Shown here piece after piece: positions 28,342-37,742 of a stretch of DNA of 64,000 nt. The notes under the pieces are model-generated. The model saw only the letters and a list, made by a program, of their open reading frames with translations. It was not told where the DNA came from and did not search any database. This DNA is from Phyllobacterium sp. T1293 (GTDB lineage Bacteria > Pseudomonadota > Alphaproteobacteria > Rhizobiales > Rhizobiaceae), in assembly GCF_020731415.2 (NCBI RefSeq), contig NZ_CP088275.1:62001-126000 (forward strand), in the 5' to 3' direction. A program made the position numbers and the translations under genes. The stretch's first letter is position 1, and the number at the start of each line of letters is the position of its first letter.

Positions 28342-28358
28342 GTAAGGAATTTCCTTAC
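28342..28358. promoter_or_regulatory. Operator-like palindrome before the AbrB/PemK locus
   Basis: Perfect 8-base arms GTAAGGAA and TTCCTTAC separated by one base lie 23 bases upstream of the antitoxin start on the minus strand. Confidence 0.65.
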
Positions 28359-28385
28359 CTCATACAAGTGCGTTACGAACATCAA

Positions 28386-29102
28386 TCAGGGGTACAAAGC
28401 CTTGCGCAGCATGGGATAGACCTTGTTATGACCGAGCATATAGGCCTTCAGGTTGGTGCCATCAAACAGGCCGTAAAAGGCCCGGCCAAGAACATTCAAA
28501 CCGCCGGTATAGGCGCCAAACGCAGGCATGATCATACGTGTATGATCGCTGACAAAGCAACGCCGCTGTACCGCCTGGCCACGCCTGACGACTTTTGCCG
28601 CGGGATGCAGATGTCCGGCGATTTCGCCCAAAGGTGAGCCCTTGGACGGTTCATGACGAAACACCAGCGAGCCGAAGGCAAGTTCCGTATAGGTATCCCC
28701 GGGAAGATCAGCAGGATGGTCAGGATCATGATTGCCGGTGATCCATATCCAGTCGCGGCCCTGCATGAGTGTTGCAAGCTGCTGCGCATAAATCTCAGGC
28801 AGGCGGGCCGCGGCATCGCCATCGTGGAAACTGTCGCCAAGGCTGATGACGCAGGCGGGGTGATAACGGGCGATACACGCCGCCAGCGTTTTAAGTGTGG
28901 AAGCCGTGTCATAGGGCGGCAGCATCATGCCGCGCCGGGCAAAGGATGAACCCTTTTCGAAATGCAGGTCCGACACGATGAGGATGCGGTCGGCTTCGAG
29001 ATAAAGCGCTCCGGATGGATCACAGATGGCCGTGTGCCCGGCGATGTCGATTTCAACAGCCCCGTGCAGCATTGTCCTTGTTGTGTGAACCGCCAGATTC
29101 AT
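28386..29102 (-). CDS. pdeM: Ligase-associated DNA damage response endonuclease PdeM
   Basis: A 238-residue calcineurin-like metallophosphatase. The metal-binding motifs are ILIVSDLHFEKG, SLGDSFHDGD, ITGNHDPDH and IAGHLHP. PdeM proteins occur beside an Lhr-like helicase, an exonuclease and an ATP-dependent ligase as a presumed DNA repair set. It overlaps the helicase gene by 4 bases (ATGA), so the two are co-translated. Confidence 0.92.
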   Translation of the reverse strand: MNLAVHTTRTMLHGAVEIDIAGHTAICDPSGALYLEADRILIVSDLHFEKGSSFARRGMMLPPYDTASTLKTLAACIARYHPACVISLGDSFHDGDAAARLPEIYAQQLATLMQGRDWIWITGNHDPDHPADLPGDTYTELAFGSLVFRHEPSKGSPLGEIAGHLHPAAKVVRRGQAVQRRCFVSDHTRMIMPAFGAYTGGLNVLGRAFYGLFDGTNLKAYMLGHNKVYPMLRKALYP

Positions 29103-31618
29103 TTGCCTTCCATCATCTCGCGGGTCAACTCGTCTGCTATCTCTTCCAGAAGCGTTTCGTGGGCTTCACCCGGAACGCGTTCCTTGCCGATTTCCATCAT
29201 CACTGGGACAGCGAGCGGTGATATCCGGTCGAGATCCTTATGAATGATATGACCCTTGATTCGTGCCAGCATATCGGCAAGGCGGCGAATGTCGAGAAGC
29301 CCGGTAGCCGCATCGGCGCGCGTGGCCTGAATGAGGATATGGTCAGGCTCATGCGTGCGCAGAACGTCATAGATCAGATCAGTCGAGACCGTGACCTGCC
29401 GCCCGGTTTTCTCCTGTCCGGGATGGCGCTTTTCAACGAGGCCGGAAATCAGCGCACAGTTGCGGAATGTGCGCTTGAGCATCCAGCTTTCAGACAGCCA
29501 CGCTTCAAGATCATCGCCCAGCATATCCTCATCGAAAAACTCGGAGAGGGGGAGTTCGCCATTCCTGAACATGCGGCCCATATCGCGCAATCCCCAGATC
29601 GACAGGGCGTAATCCGTGGCGACAAAACCAAGCGGCCGGGCCTTTGCCCTTTCAAGCCGCCGCGTCAGCAGCATGCCGAGCGTCTGATGCGCAAGCCGGC
29701 CTTCAAAGGGGTAGACCACCATGTAATAGCGCTCGCCGCGCGGAAAGGTTTCAACCAGCAAACTGCCGGGATCGGGCAGCACGGATTTTTCCTTCTGGAT
29801 GCGCAGCCAGTCGCTGACCTGATCGGGCAGGGCGCCCCAGCGATCAGGGTCCGCAAGCATCGAGCGTACCTGATCGGCGAGATAGGTGGTCAGCGGGAAT
29901 TTGCCACCCGCATAGGCGGGGATCTTGGCGTCAAACCCTTCGGCATTTGAAACGATACATTCATTCTCCCGGATGCCCTCAAAGCGCAGCACGCGGCCGG
30001 AAAAGAAGAACGTATCGCCCGGCGACAGTGCCTCAAGAAACGACTCCTCGACTTTGCCAAGCACCGGCCCACCGCGCGCATTGCCGCCCTTGCCGCGTTG
30101 GCGGGTGAGGCGCACATTAAGGCTGGGCGCTTCAATGATCGTACCGACATTCAGCCGGTATTGCTGGGCAAAACGGGGATGGGTGACGCGCCATGTACCA
30201 TCGGCGGTTTGCCGTATCTTGGCAAAGCGCTCATAGCTTTTCAGCGCATAGCCGCCGGTTGCCACAAAGTCGACAATGCGATGAAACGTTTCATATGGGA
30301 GGGTTGCATAGGGCAGGGCTGTGGTGATCTCATCAAAAAGCGCCTGTTCATGAAACGGTTCAGCGCAGGCCATCCCCAGCACATGCTGGGCAAGCACATC
30401 TAGCGAACCGTCACCAAGCGGCGGCGTATCCTGCGCCCCGAGATAGTTTGCGTCGAGTGCTGCCTGACATTCCATCACCTCGAACCGATTGGCCGGGACG
30501 AGAATAGCCCGCGACGGTTCATCCATGCGGTGATTGGACCGGCCTATACGCTGGGCGAGGCGGCTCGCGCCTTTGGGTGCGCCGACATGGATGACCAGAT
30601 CGACATCGCCCCAGTCGATACCAAGATCAAGCGTCGACGTGGCAACAACGGCGCGCAGCGCGTTGTTGGCCATCGCTTCTTCGACCTTGCGGCGCTTGCT
30701 GACGTCAAGCGAGCCGTGGTGCAGCGCTATCGGCAAATTGTCATCATTTGCCATCCAGAGATCATGAAACAGGCGCTCCGCCTGACTGCGGGTATTGACG
30801 AAGATCAACGTCATCTTATGCCGTTTGATCGCTTCATAAACACCCGGCAGGGCATAAACAGCCGAATGGCCAGCCCATGGAATTCGATCTGAGGATTCAA
30901 GGATGGTAATATGGGGTTTGGCGCCCCCTTCAACTTTGACCAGACTGGCCATTGGCATGCCGTTCACCTGCGGCAGCAACCAGCGCCGCAAAGCATCAGG
31001 GTCCGCAACCGTTGCCGAAAGGCCGATTGTTTGCAGTCCCGGCTGCAATTTCCGCAACCGTGCCAATCCCAGCGACAGAAGATGACCGCGTTTGGATGTC
31101 ACCAGCGAATGCAGCTCATCAAAGATTACATAGCGCAAATCCGAGAAGAAGCGCCCGGCATCCTTATTGGCGATCAGCAAAGCAAGCTGTTCCGGCGTGG
31201 TCAGAAGGATATCAGGCGGGATAAGCTTCTGGCGCTGCCGCTTATGGGCAGGCGTATCGCCGGTGCGGGTTTCAATGGTGATATCAAGCCCTATCTCTTC
31301 GATGGGTCGGGCGAGATTGCGCTCAATATCAACCGCCAGCGCCTTGAGCGGCGAGATATAGAGTGTGTGAACGCCGCGGCTGGTAGTATTGCTCTTGCCG
31401 CGCGTTGAAAAATCAACCAGCGCAGGCAGAAAACCGGCAAGCGTCTTGCCAGCGCCCGTCGGCGCAATGAGCAGGGCGGAATGGCCAGCCTCAGCCTCCT
31501 CAAGCAGTTCCAGCTGATGCGCACGGGGCGACCAACCCTTGGCCTGGAACCAGTCCAGGAAAGGTTTTGGCAGGAGTGTGCTGTCTTCAGCAAAAAGGGG
31601 CTTTGTCTTGGTGCTCAC
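29099..31618 (-). CDS. Ligase-associated DEXH-box DNA helicase (Lhr-like)
   Basis: An 839-residue superfamily-2 helicase. Walker A is APTGAGKTLAGFLPAL, motif II is FDELHSL, motif III is LSATVADP and motif VI is QRIGRSNHR. A long C-terminal Lhr winged-helix and DUF4910-like part follows. The GTG at 31618 places the start just before the conserved TLLPKPFLDWFQAKGW; a TTG at 31654 would add 12 residues. It lies in one operon with pdeM and divergent from the exonuclease and ligase genes, the standard layout of this repair cluster. Confidence 0.93.
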   Translation of the reverse strand: MSTKTKPLFAEDSTLLPKPFLDWFQAKGWSPRAHQLELLEEAEAGHSALLIAPTGAGKTLAGFLPALVDFSTRGKSNTTSRGVHTLYISPLKALAVDIERNLARPIEEIGLDITIETRTGDTPAHKRQRQKLIPPDILLTTPEQLALLIANKDAGRFFSDLRYVIFDELHSLVTSKRGHLLSLGLARLRKLQPGLQTIGLSATVADPDALRRWLLPQVNGMPMASLVKVEGGAKPHITILESSDRIPWAGHSAVYALPGVYEAIKRHKMTLIFVNTRSQAERLFHDLWMANDDNLPIALHHGSLDVSKRRKVEEAMANNALRAVVATSTLDLGIDWGDVDLVIHVGAPKGASRLAQRIGRSNHRMDEPSRAILVPANRFEVMECQAALDANYLGAQDTPPLGDGSLDVLAQHVLGMACAEPFHEQALFDEITTALPYATLPYETFHRIVDFVATGGYALKSYERFAKIRQTADGTWRVTHPRFAQQYRLNVGTIIEAPSLNVRLTRQRGKGGNARGGPVLGKVEESFLEALSPGDTFFFSGRVLRFEGIRENECIVSNAEGFDAKIPAYAGGKFPLTTYLADQVRSMLADPDRWGALPDQVSDWLRIQKEKSVLPDPGSLLVETFPRGERYYMVVYPFEGRLAHQTLGMLLTRRLERAKARPLGFVATDYALSIWGLRDMGRMFRNGELPLSEFFDEDMLGDDLEAWLSESWMLKRTFRNCALISGLVEKRHPGQEKTGRQVTVSTDLIYDVLRTHEPDHILIQATRADAATGLLDIRRLADMLARIKGHIIHKDLDRISPLAVPVMMEIGKERVPGEAHETLLEEIADELTREMMEGK

Positions 31619-31688
31619 AAGAGCGAATGTAATGATGCGCGGGAAAAGCGCCAAGTTTTCTTTAGCATGGAGGACATGTTGTTGGTTT

Positions 31689-31881
31689 CACCCCCCTCTG
31701 TCCTGTCGGACATCTCCCTCACAAGGGGGGAGATCAGCTGTATTACTGCCTTTGCACAATCTGCAATGCTTCCGGTTGTGGGAAAGCGCTCGTGCCAATG
31801 TGATCTCCCCCCTTGTGGGGGGTCCGAAGGACGGGCGAGACCCGTGGCTCGTCCCGGAGGCCGACAGGGCAGAGGGGGGTG
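31689..31881. repeat. Composite palindromic repeat in the divergent repair-gene promoter region
   Basis: Outer arms of 21 bases (31689-31709 and 31861-31881) pair with one mismatch. Inner arms (about 31718-31738 and 31801-31821) also pair with one mismatch. An extra ~39 bases sit in the right arm between the paired blocks. The element fills most of the gap between the helicase and exonuclease genes, so the promoters of both must lie in or beside it. Confidence 0.8.
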
Positions 31882-31908
31882 TCGCAACACCGTATCAGGG
31901 TGCCAGCC

Positions 31909-32928
31909 ATGCTGACCCGCCCAGAAGAACTTTTGCGATCAACGCCGGAAGGCCTCTATTCACCAGCCGGGGATTTTTATATCGATCCGGTCAGCCCGGT
32001 TGAACGCGCTTTGATCACCCATGGCCACGCGGATCATGCGAGATCAGGCCACCGGAAAGTCATGGCCACCCGTCAGACCCTTGATATTATGGGCATACGT
32101 TATGGCGATGATTTTGCCGGGTCCACGCAGATAGCCGAACTTGGCGTTGTCACTGAGATCAACGGCGTGAAAGTCAGCTTTCATCCGGCAGGGCATGTGC
32201 TCGGCTCTGCCCAGATTGCGGTTGAGAAAAATGGCATGCGTATTGTCTGCTCAGGCGATTACAAACGGGCGGCTGATCCCACCTGTCTTGGCTTCGAGCT
32301 GGTGCCCTGCGATGTGTTCATCACCGAAGCCACATTCGCCCTACCGGTGTTCCGTCATCCCAATGCCATGGACGAAATCGCCAAGCTTCTGAAATCGATT
32401 GCACAGTTCCCAGAGCGGTCGCACCTTGTCGGCGCCTATGCGCTTGGCAAGGCACAGCGCGTTATTCGCATGATGCGTGATGCAGGCTATGACAAGACGA
32501 TCTACATTCACGGCGCAATGACAAAGCTTTGCGACTATTACCAGTCGCAGGGTATTGATCTGGGACCATTATCCTCCGCGACCGTAGAAACGGGCACACC
32601 GCAGGATTTCGCCGGTAGCGTGGTTGTCGGGCCACCATCGGCTTTCCTTGACCGGTGGGCGCGACGTTTTCCTGATCCCGTATCATGCTTTGCATCCGGC
32701 TGGATGAGCATTCGCCAGCGGGCGCGCCAGCAAGGCGTCGAGTTGCCGATCATCCTGTCAGACCATTGTGATTGGGATGAACTTACCGGTACAATCAAGG
32801 AGCTGGCGCCGTCGCAGATCTGGGTCACACACGGACGCGAAGAGGCGCTTGTCAGATGGTGCGAGCTGAATGGTTTTGCCGCACGGCCGCTCAATCTTGT
32901 CGGCTATGAGGACGAGGGAGATGGATGA
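31909..32928 (+). CDS. Ligase-associated DNA exonuclease (metallo-beta-lactamase fold)
   Basis: A 339-residue metallo-beta-lactamase/beta-CASP-like nuclease. The zinc motif is THGHADHARSGH near residue 40, with HPAGHVLGSAQ and SGDYKR later and LSDHCDWDEL in the C-terminal part. The ATG at 31909 lies just beyond the repeat; a longer frame from 31813 runs through repeat sequence and is not credible. It overlaps the ligase by 4 bases. Confidence 0.93.
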   Translation: MLTRPEELLRSTPEGLYSPAGDFYIDPVSPVERALITHGHADHARSGHRKVMATRQTLDIMGIRYGDDFAGSTQIAELGVVTEINGVKVSFHPAGHVLGSAQIAVEKNGMRIVCSGDYKRAADPTCLGFELVPCDVFITEATFALPVFRHPNAMDEIAKLLKSIAQFPERSHLVGAYALGKAQRVIRMMRDAGYDKTIYIHGAMTKLCDYYQSQGIDLGPLSSATVETGTPQDFAGSVVVGPPSAFLDRWARRFPDPVSCFASGWMSIRQRARQQGVELPIILSDHCDWDELTGTIKELAPSQIWVTHGREEALVRWCELNGFAARPLNLVGYEDEGDG

Positions 32929-34550
32929 AGGAATTTGCCGCGCTGCTTGACCGGCTGGTGCTGACGCCGCAGCGCAATGGCAAGATCACGCTGCTCGTCG
33001 ACTATTTCAGGCAGACACCGGACCCGGACCGGGGCCTTGCCCTTGCTGCGATTACGCGTGATCTCGACATAGCCAATGTCAAACCCGCCATGCTGCGGGG
33101 GCTCATTGCCGAGCGCATGGATGAGCAGCTTTTTGCCTATTCCTATGATTATGTCGGCGATCTTGCCGAAACCATTTCTCTTGCCTGGACGGCCAGAGAG
33201 CCATCGCGCGCCAACGCCATTCCGACGCTTGGTGATGTCGTCGCTTCACTGGCACGCGCCTCACGCAGCGATGCGATCAGGCTGGTGGAAAAATGGCTCG
33301 ATCAGCTCGATGCATCAGCCCGCTATGCCCTTTTGAAGCTGGTCACTGGTGGTCTGCGCATAGGCGTTTCAGCAAGGTTGGCCAAGCAGGCACTGGCGGA
33401 TTTCGGCAAAGTGGATGTCGGTGAGATTGAAGAACTCTGGCATGGGTTGAAGCCGCCCTATCAGTCGCTGTTCGCCTGGCTTGAAGGAAAAGCGGAAAAG
33501 CCGGCAAGTCTTGCCGCTGCGCCATTCCGGCCGGTCATGCTGTCCACCCCGCTTGAAGAAACCGATTACGCGAAAATCATCGCAGAGGATTATGCGGCGG
33601 AGTGGAAATGGGACGGCATCCGCGTGCAGTTGACGGCGGAGGCCGGGCAGCGCCGCATTTATTCGCGCACGGGTGATGATATCTCCCATGCCTTTCCTGA
33701 TATTGCCGATGCCATGAATTTCGAGGGCACACTGGACGGCGAGCTGCTCGTCGCGCGCAGTAGCACCGACACGATAGAGATCGGTGCCTTCGGTGATCTG
33801 CAGCAACGGCTCAACCGCAAAATTGTCACGGCCAAGCAGATGGAAAGTCATCCGGCTTTCGTGCGGCTCTATGACCTGCTGTTTGATCGCGCGGATGATA
33901 TCCGGGCTTTGCCCTTCACTGAGCGCCGGGAAAAACTTGAGCGGTTTGTCGCCACACTCGACGCTACGCGTTTCGATTTGTCACCGCTCGTGCCCTATGA
34001 AACGTTTCATGATCTGGTGGAGCTGCGAAAAAGCCCTCCGCATCCCATCATCGAAGGATTGATGCTGAAGCGTCGCGATTCCACTTACGTGCCCGGACGA
34101 CCGAAAGGGCCATGGTTCAAATGGAAACGCGATCCTTTCACCATTGACGCCGTGCTGGTCTATGCGCAGCGCGGTCATGGCAAGCGATCCAGTTTCTACT
34201 CGGACTATACATTTGCCGTGTGGACCGGGCCCGACGAGAACCCGCATCTTGTGCCCGTTGGAAAGGCCTATTTCGGCTTTACCGACGAAGAGTTGAAACA
34301 GCTCGACGCCTATGTGCGCAACAACACGACGGAGCGTTTTGGCCCGGTACGGTCTGTGCGGGCGGAGCCGGATCATGGGCTCGTGCTGGAAATAGCTTTT
34401 GAGGGCCTGAACCGGTCGAAACGTCACAAATCCGGGGTTGCCATGCGGTTTCCGCGTATTTCGCGCCTGCGCTGGGACAAGCCGCCGATTGAGGCGGACC
34501 GGCTGGAAACGCTGGAAGCCTTGCTGCGCAATGCCGATCCAGTGGATTGA
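32925..34550 (+). CDS. ATP-dependent DNA ligase
   Basis: A 541-residue ligase. The N-terminal ~200 residues are a DNA-binding domain. The nucleotidyltransferase motif is EWKWDGIRVQL with the AMP-accepting lysine K228. Motifs III-V (TLDGELLV, EGLMLKRRDSTYVPGRPKGPWFKWKR) and a C-terminal OB-fold follow. It is the last gene of the exonuclease-ligase pair and belongs to the cisATP-independent ligase group seen with PdeM clusters. It supplements the NAD-dependent LigA in repair. Confidence 0.95.
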   Translation: MKEFAALLDRLVLTPQRNGKITLLVDYFRQTPDPDRGLALAAITRDLDIANVKPAMLRGLIAERMDEQLFAYSYDYVGDLAETISLAWTAREPSRANAIPTLGDVVASLARASRSDAIRLVEKWLDQLDASARYALLKLVTGGLRIGVSARLAKQALADFGKVDVGEIEELWHGLKPPYQSLFAWLEGKAEKPASLAAAPFRPVMLSTPLEETDYAKIIAEDYAAEWKWDGIRVQLTAEAGQRRIYSRTGDDISHAFPDIADAMNFEGTLDGELLVARSSTDTIEIGAFGDLQQRLNRKIVTAKQMESHPAFVRLYDLLFDRADDIRALPFTERREKLERFVATLDATRFDLSPLVPYETFHDLVELRKSPPHPIIEGLMLKRRDSTYVPGRPKGPWFKWKRDPFTIDAVLVYAQRGHGKRSSFYSDYTFAVWTGPDENPHLVPVGKAYFGFTDEELKQLDAYVRNNTTERFGPVRSVRAEPDHGLVLEIAFEGLNRSKRHKSGVAMRFPRISRLRWDKPPIEADRLETLEALLRNADPVD

Positions 34551-34583
34551 TCTGCCTTGCCCCTGAGTATTTTTCCGCTCCGG

Positions 34584-35381
34584 TTATTTCTGCGGAGGCA
34601 TGGGGAAAAAGATGCTGGTGCGCTGCTGATAATCCCGGAAAGCCTGACCGCGTGTCGCCAGCATATGCTCCTCCAGCGGCGGCACACCTGACGTATGGCG
34701 AAGCAGTATGTACATCAGCACAGGCGCGGCGAGCGTCAGCCAGCCATGTACATAATCGCCATCGAAATCCGCCGCAATCAGCACATAGGACACCCAGCCA
34801 AGCCATTCGAAAAAATAGTTCGGATGACGCGACCAGCGCCAGAGGCCGGTGTCACATATCTTGCCACGATTGGCGGGATTGCGGGAAAACCGCTTGAGCT
34901 GCCAATCGGCAATTGCTTCACCCGCAAGCGCGATAAGCATGAGGACGAACCCAAGATAATCTGGAAATTCGAGATCTATGTCGGGCCGGGCAGCGGCGAT
35001 ATAGACGCTGATAACAAGCAGAATTCCGGCGAATGCCTGGCTTTGCAGAAAAAAGAACATGCGCGAATTGGCGGCGGGACCCCACTCCCGGCGCAAGCGT
35101 GCATAACGCGGATCGTCCTCGCTGTTGAGTGTGCGAAGGAGGATGTGCCCACCCAACCGCAACGACCAGAGCGCGAGCAGAATGATCACCAGCCATTTTC
35201 GCGATGACGAGACCATATCGTCTGAAAACAGAATCGAGAGAATGCCAATAGCGCCCACACCGAACGACCAGAAAGTGTCAGCCCACCCGCTATTGCCGGT
35301 CAAACGCAATGCAAGGAAAGCGCAGCCCATGACAACACAAAGGGCGACAGCTGCAATGATGAGAATGACCGGAGCCGTCAT
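34584..35381 (-). CDS. DUF1295 / steroid 5-alpha-reductase-like membrane protein
   Basis: A 265-residue inner-membrane protein with about seven spans. The C-terminal part has the family motif LFLWRWSRHPNYFFEW-like segment (LWRWSRHPNYFFEWLGW) and ends with RTSIFFPMPPQK. Relatives are isoprenylcysteine methyltransferase or steroid reductase folds, mostly uncharacterised in bacteria. It is convergent with the ligase gene, 33 bases apart. Function is not known. Confidence 0.85.
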   Translation of the reverse strand: MTAPVILIIAAVALCVVMGCAFLALRLTGNSGWADTFWSFGVGAIGILSILFSDDMVSSSRKWLVIILLALWSLRLGGHILLRTLNSEDDPRYARLRREWGPAANSRMFFFLQSQAFAGILLVISVYIAAARPDIDLEFPDYLGFVLMLIALAGEAIADWQLKRFSRNPANRGKICDTGLWRWSRHPNYFFEWLGWVSYVLIAADFDGDYVHGWLTLAAPVLMYILLRHTSGVPPLEEHMLATRGQAFRDYQQRTSIFFPMPPQK

Positions 35382-35955
35382 GCATTTGACCTGTTATTCA
35401 CGATGGAGTTTGGCTGATGTTCAAAAAGGCGGGACGACACAACATACAGGATTTTTCCAATCGGCAAATCACAACACGAAAAGGACCCAATTTTGTCCGC
35501 AGCCCGAAACGGAAGTTTGCGGTGTCTTGAAGCGACGTTTTGGGTGGAAATTTTCCTCATCCTTTAGTCTTATATCAGATAGCAAGACAGCCAGCTCTGA
35601 TCACTAGTGTTAAAATCTGAACAGCATCCGAAACGCTTCGATAACCAAATTTCGATTTTCATGAAAAATGCCGAAACAGGTGGTGCGATAGCGCCTCAAC
35701 GACGATTTTTGATCAGAAAAAGGCGAGAATTGGCCCGACGGTCCACATCATGCACATTTTTTTTGACGTTTTCGTAAAATTGGGTTCTACGCCAAACAGC
35801 CTGAAAATGCTGCTTATTCCCGCTCTTAACTCGATTTAGGTCATTTCGGCGACTCGCACAATTCGCATAATTCGGAAAATCGACGGCTTGCGTTTGGCCA
35901 AATTTTGGCTTTTGTTCATGCCTTCATAATTCTTCAAAGGGGAAGGACTAAAAAA
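35382..35955. other. Gene-free control region upstream of the opp cluster
   Basis: No convincing gene lies in these 574 bases, which are more AT-rich than the flanks and contain several T-runs. A 10-base inverted pair (35485-35494 and 35776-35785) is separated by about 280 bases and is probably chance. The region is long for a simple promoter and may hold an untranslated leader or small-RNA target for oppA; nothing specific can be identified by eye. Confidence 0.5.
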
Positions 35956-37551
35956 ATGTCATTTATGAAACTCAATCTCCGTGCGGCACTGCTGCTTGGA
36001 TCGCTGATGATAGGCGCAAGCCCGGCACTGGCAGAGACCGTGCTGCATCGCGGCAACAGCGGTGAACCGCAGACGCTCGATCAGGCTCAGACCTCGATTG
36101 ATATCGAGGCATTCATCGTCAAGGACCTCTATGAAGGCCTGACAATTTATGATGCCAATGGCAAGATCGTTCCGGGCACAGCCGAAAGCTGGAAAGTTTC
36201 CGATGATGGCACAGTTTACACCTTCAAGCTGCGCGACAAGGCCAACTGGTCCGATGGCACCCCTGTAACAGCTGAAGATTTTGTCTTCTCGATGCGCCGC
36301 GTCGAAGACCCGAAAACAGCTGCCGGATATGCCAATATTCTTTATCCGATCAAGAATGCCGAGAAGGTCAACAAGGGTAATGCAAAGCTTGAAGAACTCG
36401 GCGTAAAGGCAATTGATGCCAAGACTCTTGAAATCACGCTCGAACGTCCAACCCCATTCTTTATCGAGCTGCTTTCGCACCAGACAGCGCTGCCAATCAA
36501 CAAGGCAAGCTTTGAAAAGAATGGTGCTGATTTCGTCAAACCGGGCAAGCTGGTTGGCAATGGCGCATTCAAGCTGCTTGAGCACGTACCGAACGACCAT
36601 CTGACAGCTGCCAAGAACGAGAATTATTGGGACGCGGCAAACGTCAAACTGGACAAGGTGATTTTCTATCCTCTGGAAGATCAGGCGGCAGCCGTCCGAC
36701 GATACGAAGCGGGTGAACTCGACCTCGTTTACAACTTCTCTTCCGATCAGATCGAGCGCATGCGTGCTGCCAATGCAAAGCAGGTCCACGTGACCCCGGC
36801 GATGGCGACCTATTACTACCCCTTCGATACACGTACCGCGCCATTCGATGATGTTCGCGTTCGCCGCGCTCTTTCCATGGCCGTTGATCGCGACTTCCTC
36901 GCCAAGGACATCTACAACGGCACCAAATTGCCTGTCTATTCTCTGGTTCCTCCGGGCATGGAAAATTACGGCGAACCATCCAAGGCCGATTTTGCCGACC
37001 TGTCACAGCTTGATCGCGATGATCAGGCCGTCAAGTTGTTGAAAGAAGCGGGCTTTGGCGAAGGCGGCAAGCCGCTTAACATCGAAATCCGTTACAACAC
37101 CAACCCGAACCACGAGCGTGTGGCAACGGCTGTTGCTGATATGTGGAAGAAGACATTGGGCGCCAATGTGACGCTGATGAATCTCGATATCTCATCGCAT
37201 TATGCCTATCTGCAGGAAGGCGGCAAATTCAACGTTGCCCGTGCAGGTTGGACAGCCGACTATGCGGACCCGGAAAACTTCCTCAACCTCAATGTCAGCA
37301 GCAACAAGACCTTCAATTATGGGCATTATTCCAATCCGGAATTCGATGCGCTGATGAAGAAGTCCTATGAAGAGCGCAATCCGGCAGAACGCTCGAAGAT
37401 TCTGCATGCAGCAGAAGCGTTGATCATGCGTGACCAGCCGATTGCGCCTTTGATGAATGACGCCAACCTTTGGCTCGTGGCCGACAAGGTCAAGGGCTGG
37501 GGCGATAACCCCAACAACGAACATCTGAGCAAATACCTCAGCGTTGAATAG
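35956..37551 (+). CDS. oppA: Peptide ABC transporter substrate-binding protein, OppA copy 1
   Basis: A 531-residue family-5 peptide-binding protein with signal peptide ending PALA-E near residue 27. The mature part begins TVLHRGNSGEPQTLDQAQTS, and the YPIKNAEKVNKG and SVSSN-type KTFNYGHY segments are shared with the three following paralogues. AAGGAC and an A-run precede the ATG at 35956. A terminator at 37560-37592 follows, so this copy can be expressed on its own. Confidence 0.93.
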   Translation: MSFMKLNLRAALLLGSLMIGASPALAETVLHRGNSGEPQTLDQAQTSIDIEAFIVKDLYEGLTIYDANGKIVPGTAESWKVSDDGTVYTFKLRDKANWSDGTPVTAEDFVFSMRRVEDPKTAAGYANILYPIKNAEKVNKGNAKLEELGVKAIDAKTLEITLERPTPFFIELLSHQTALPINKASFEKNGADFVKPGKLVGNGAFKLLEHVPNDHLTAAKNENYWDAANVKLDKVIFYPLEDQAAAVRRYEAGELDLVYNFSSDQIERMRAANAKQVHVTPAMATYYYPFDTRTAPFDDVRVRRALSMAVDRDFLAKDIYNGTKLPVYSLVPPGMENYGEPSKADFADLSQLDRDDQAVKLLKEAGFGEGGKPLNIEIRYNTNPNHERVATAVADMWKKTLGANVTLMNLDISSHYAYLQEGGKFNVARAGWTADYADPENFLNLNVSSNKTFNYGHYSNPEFDALMKKSYEERNPAERSKILHAAEALIMRDQPIAPLMNDANLWLVADKVKGWGDNPNNEHLSKYLSVE

Positions 37552-37559
37552 CAAAGTCT

Positions 37560-37596
37560 GACGCGCAATCTGCACTCGCAGGTTGCGCGTCTTTCA
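37560..37596 (+). terminator. Terminator after oppA copy 1
   Basis: A perfect 9-bp stem (37560-37568 and 37583-37591) with a short inner CTGC/GCAG stem is followed by a T-rich run. It separates copy 1 from copy 2, and the 150 bases after it may contain a second promoter. Confidence 0.75.
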
Positions 37597-37742
37597 TTTG
37601 CCCGGCTCGTTATGTGCCACTTTTCCGACCGCAAAATCAAAAACCTGATCGACCCGCCGCTATTCTTTCACCGGATAGTGAACGGGAGAACATTGCCATT
37701 TCATACCGATCACTGACCAATCATTGGTGAGGAGACAGCCAG

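Noticed and set aside
31481..31915. 144-codon frame running through the palindromic repeat before the exonuclease
   Set aside because: Most of it is repeat or antisense to the helicase; no domain or ribosome binding site.
35485..35785. 10-base inverted pair in the opp upstream region
   Set aside because: The halves are 280 bases apart and AT-rich, so chance is the simplest explanation.
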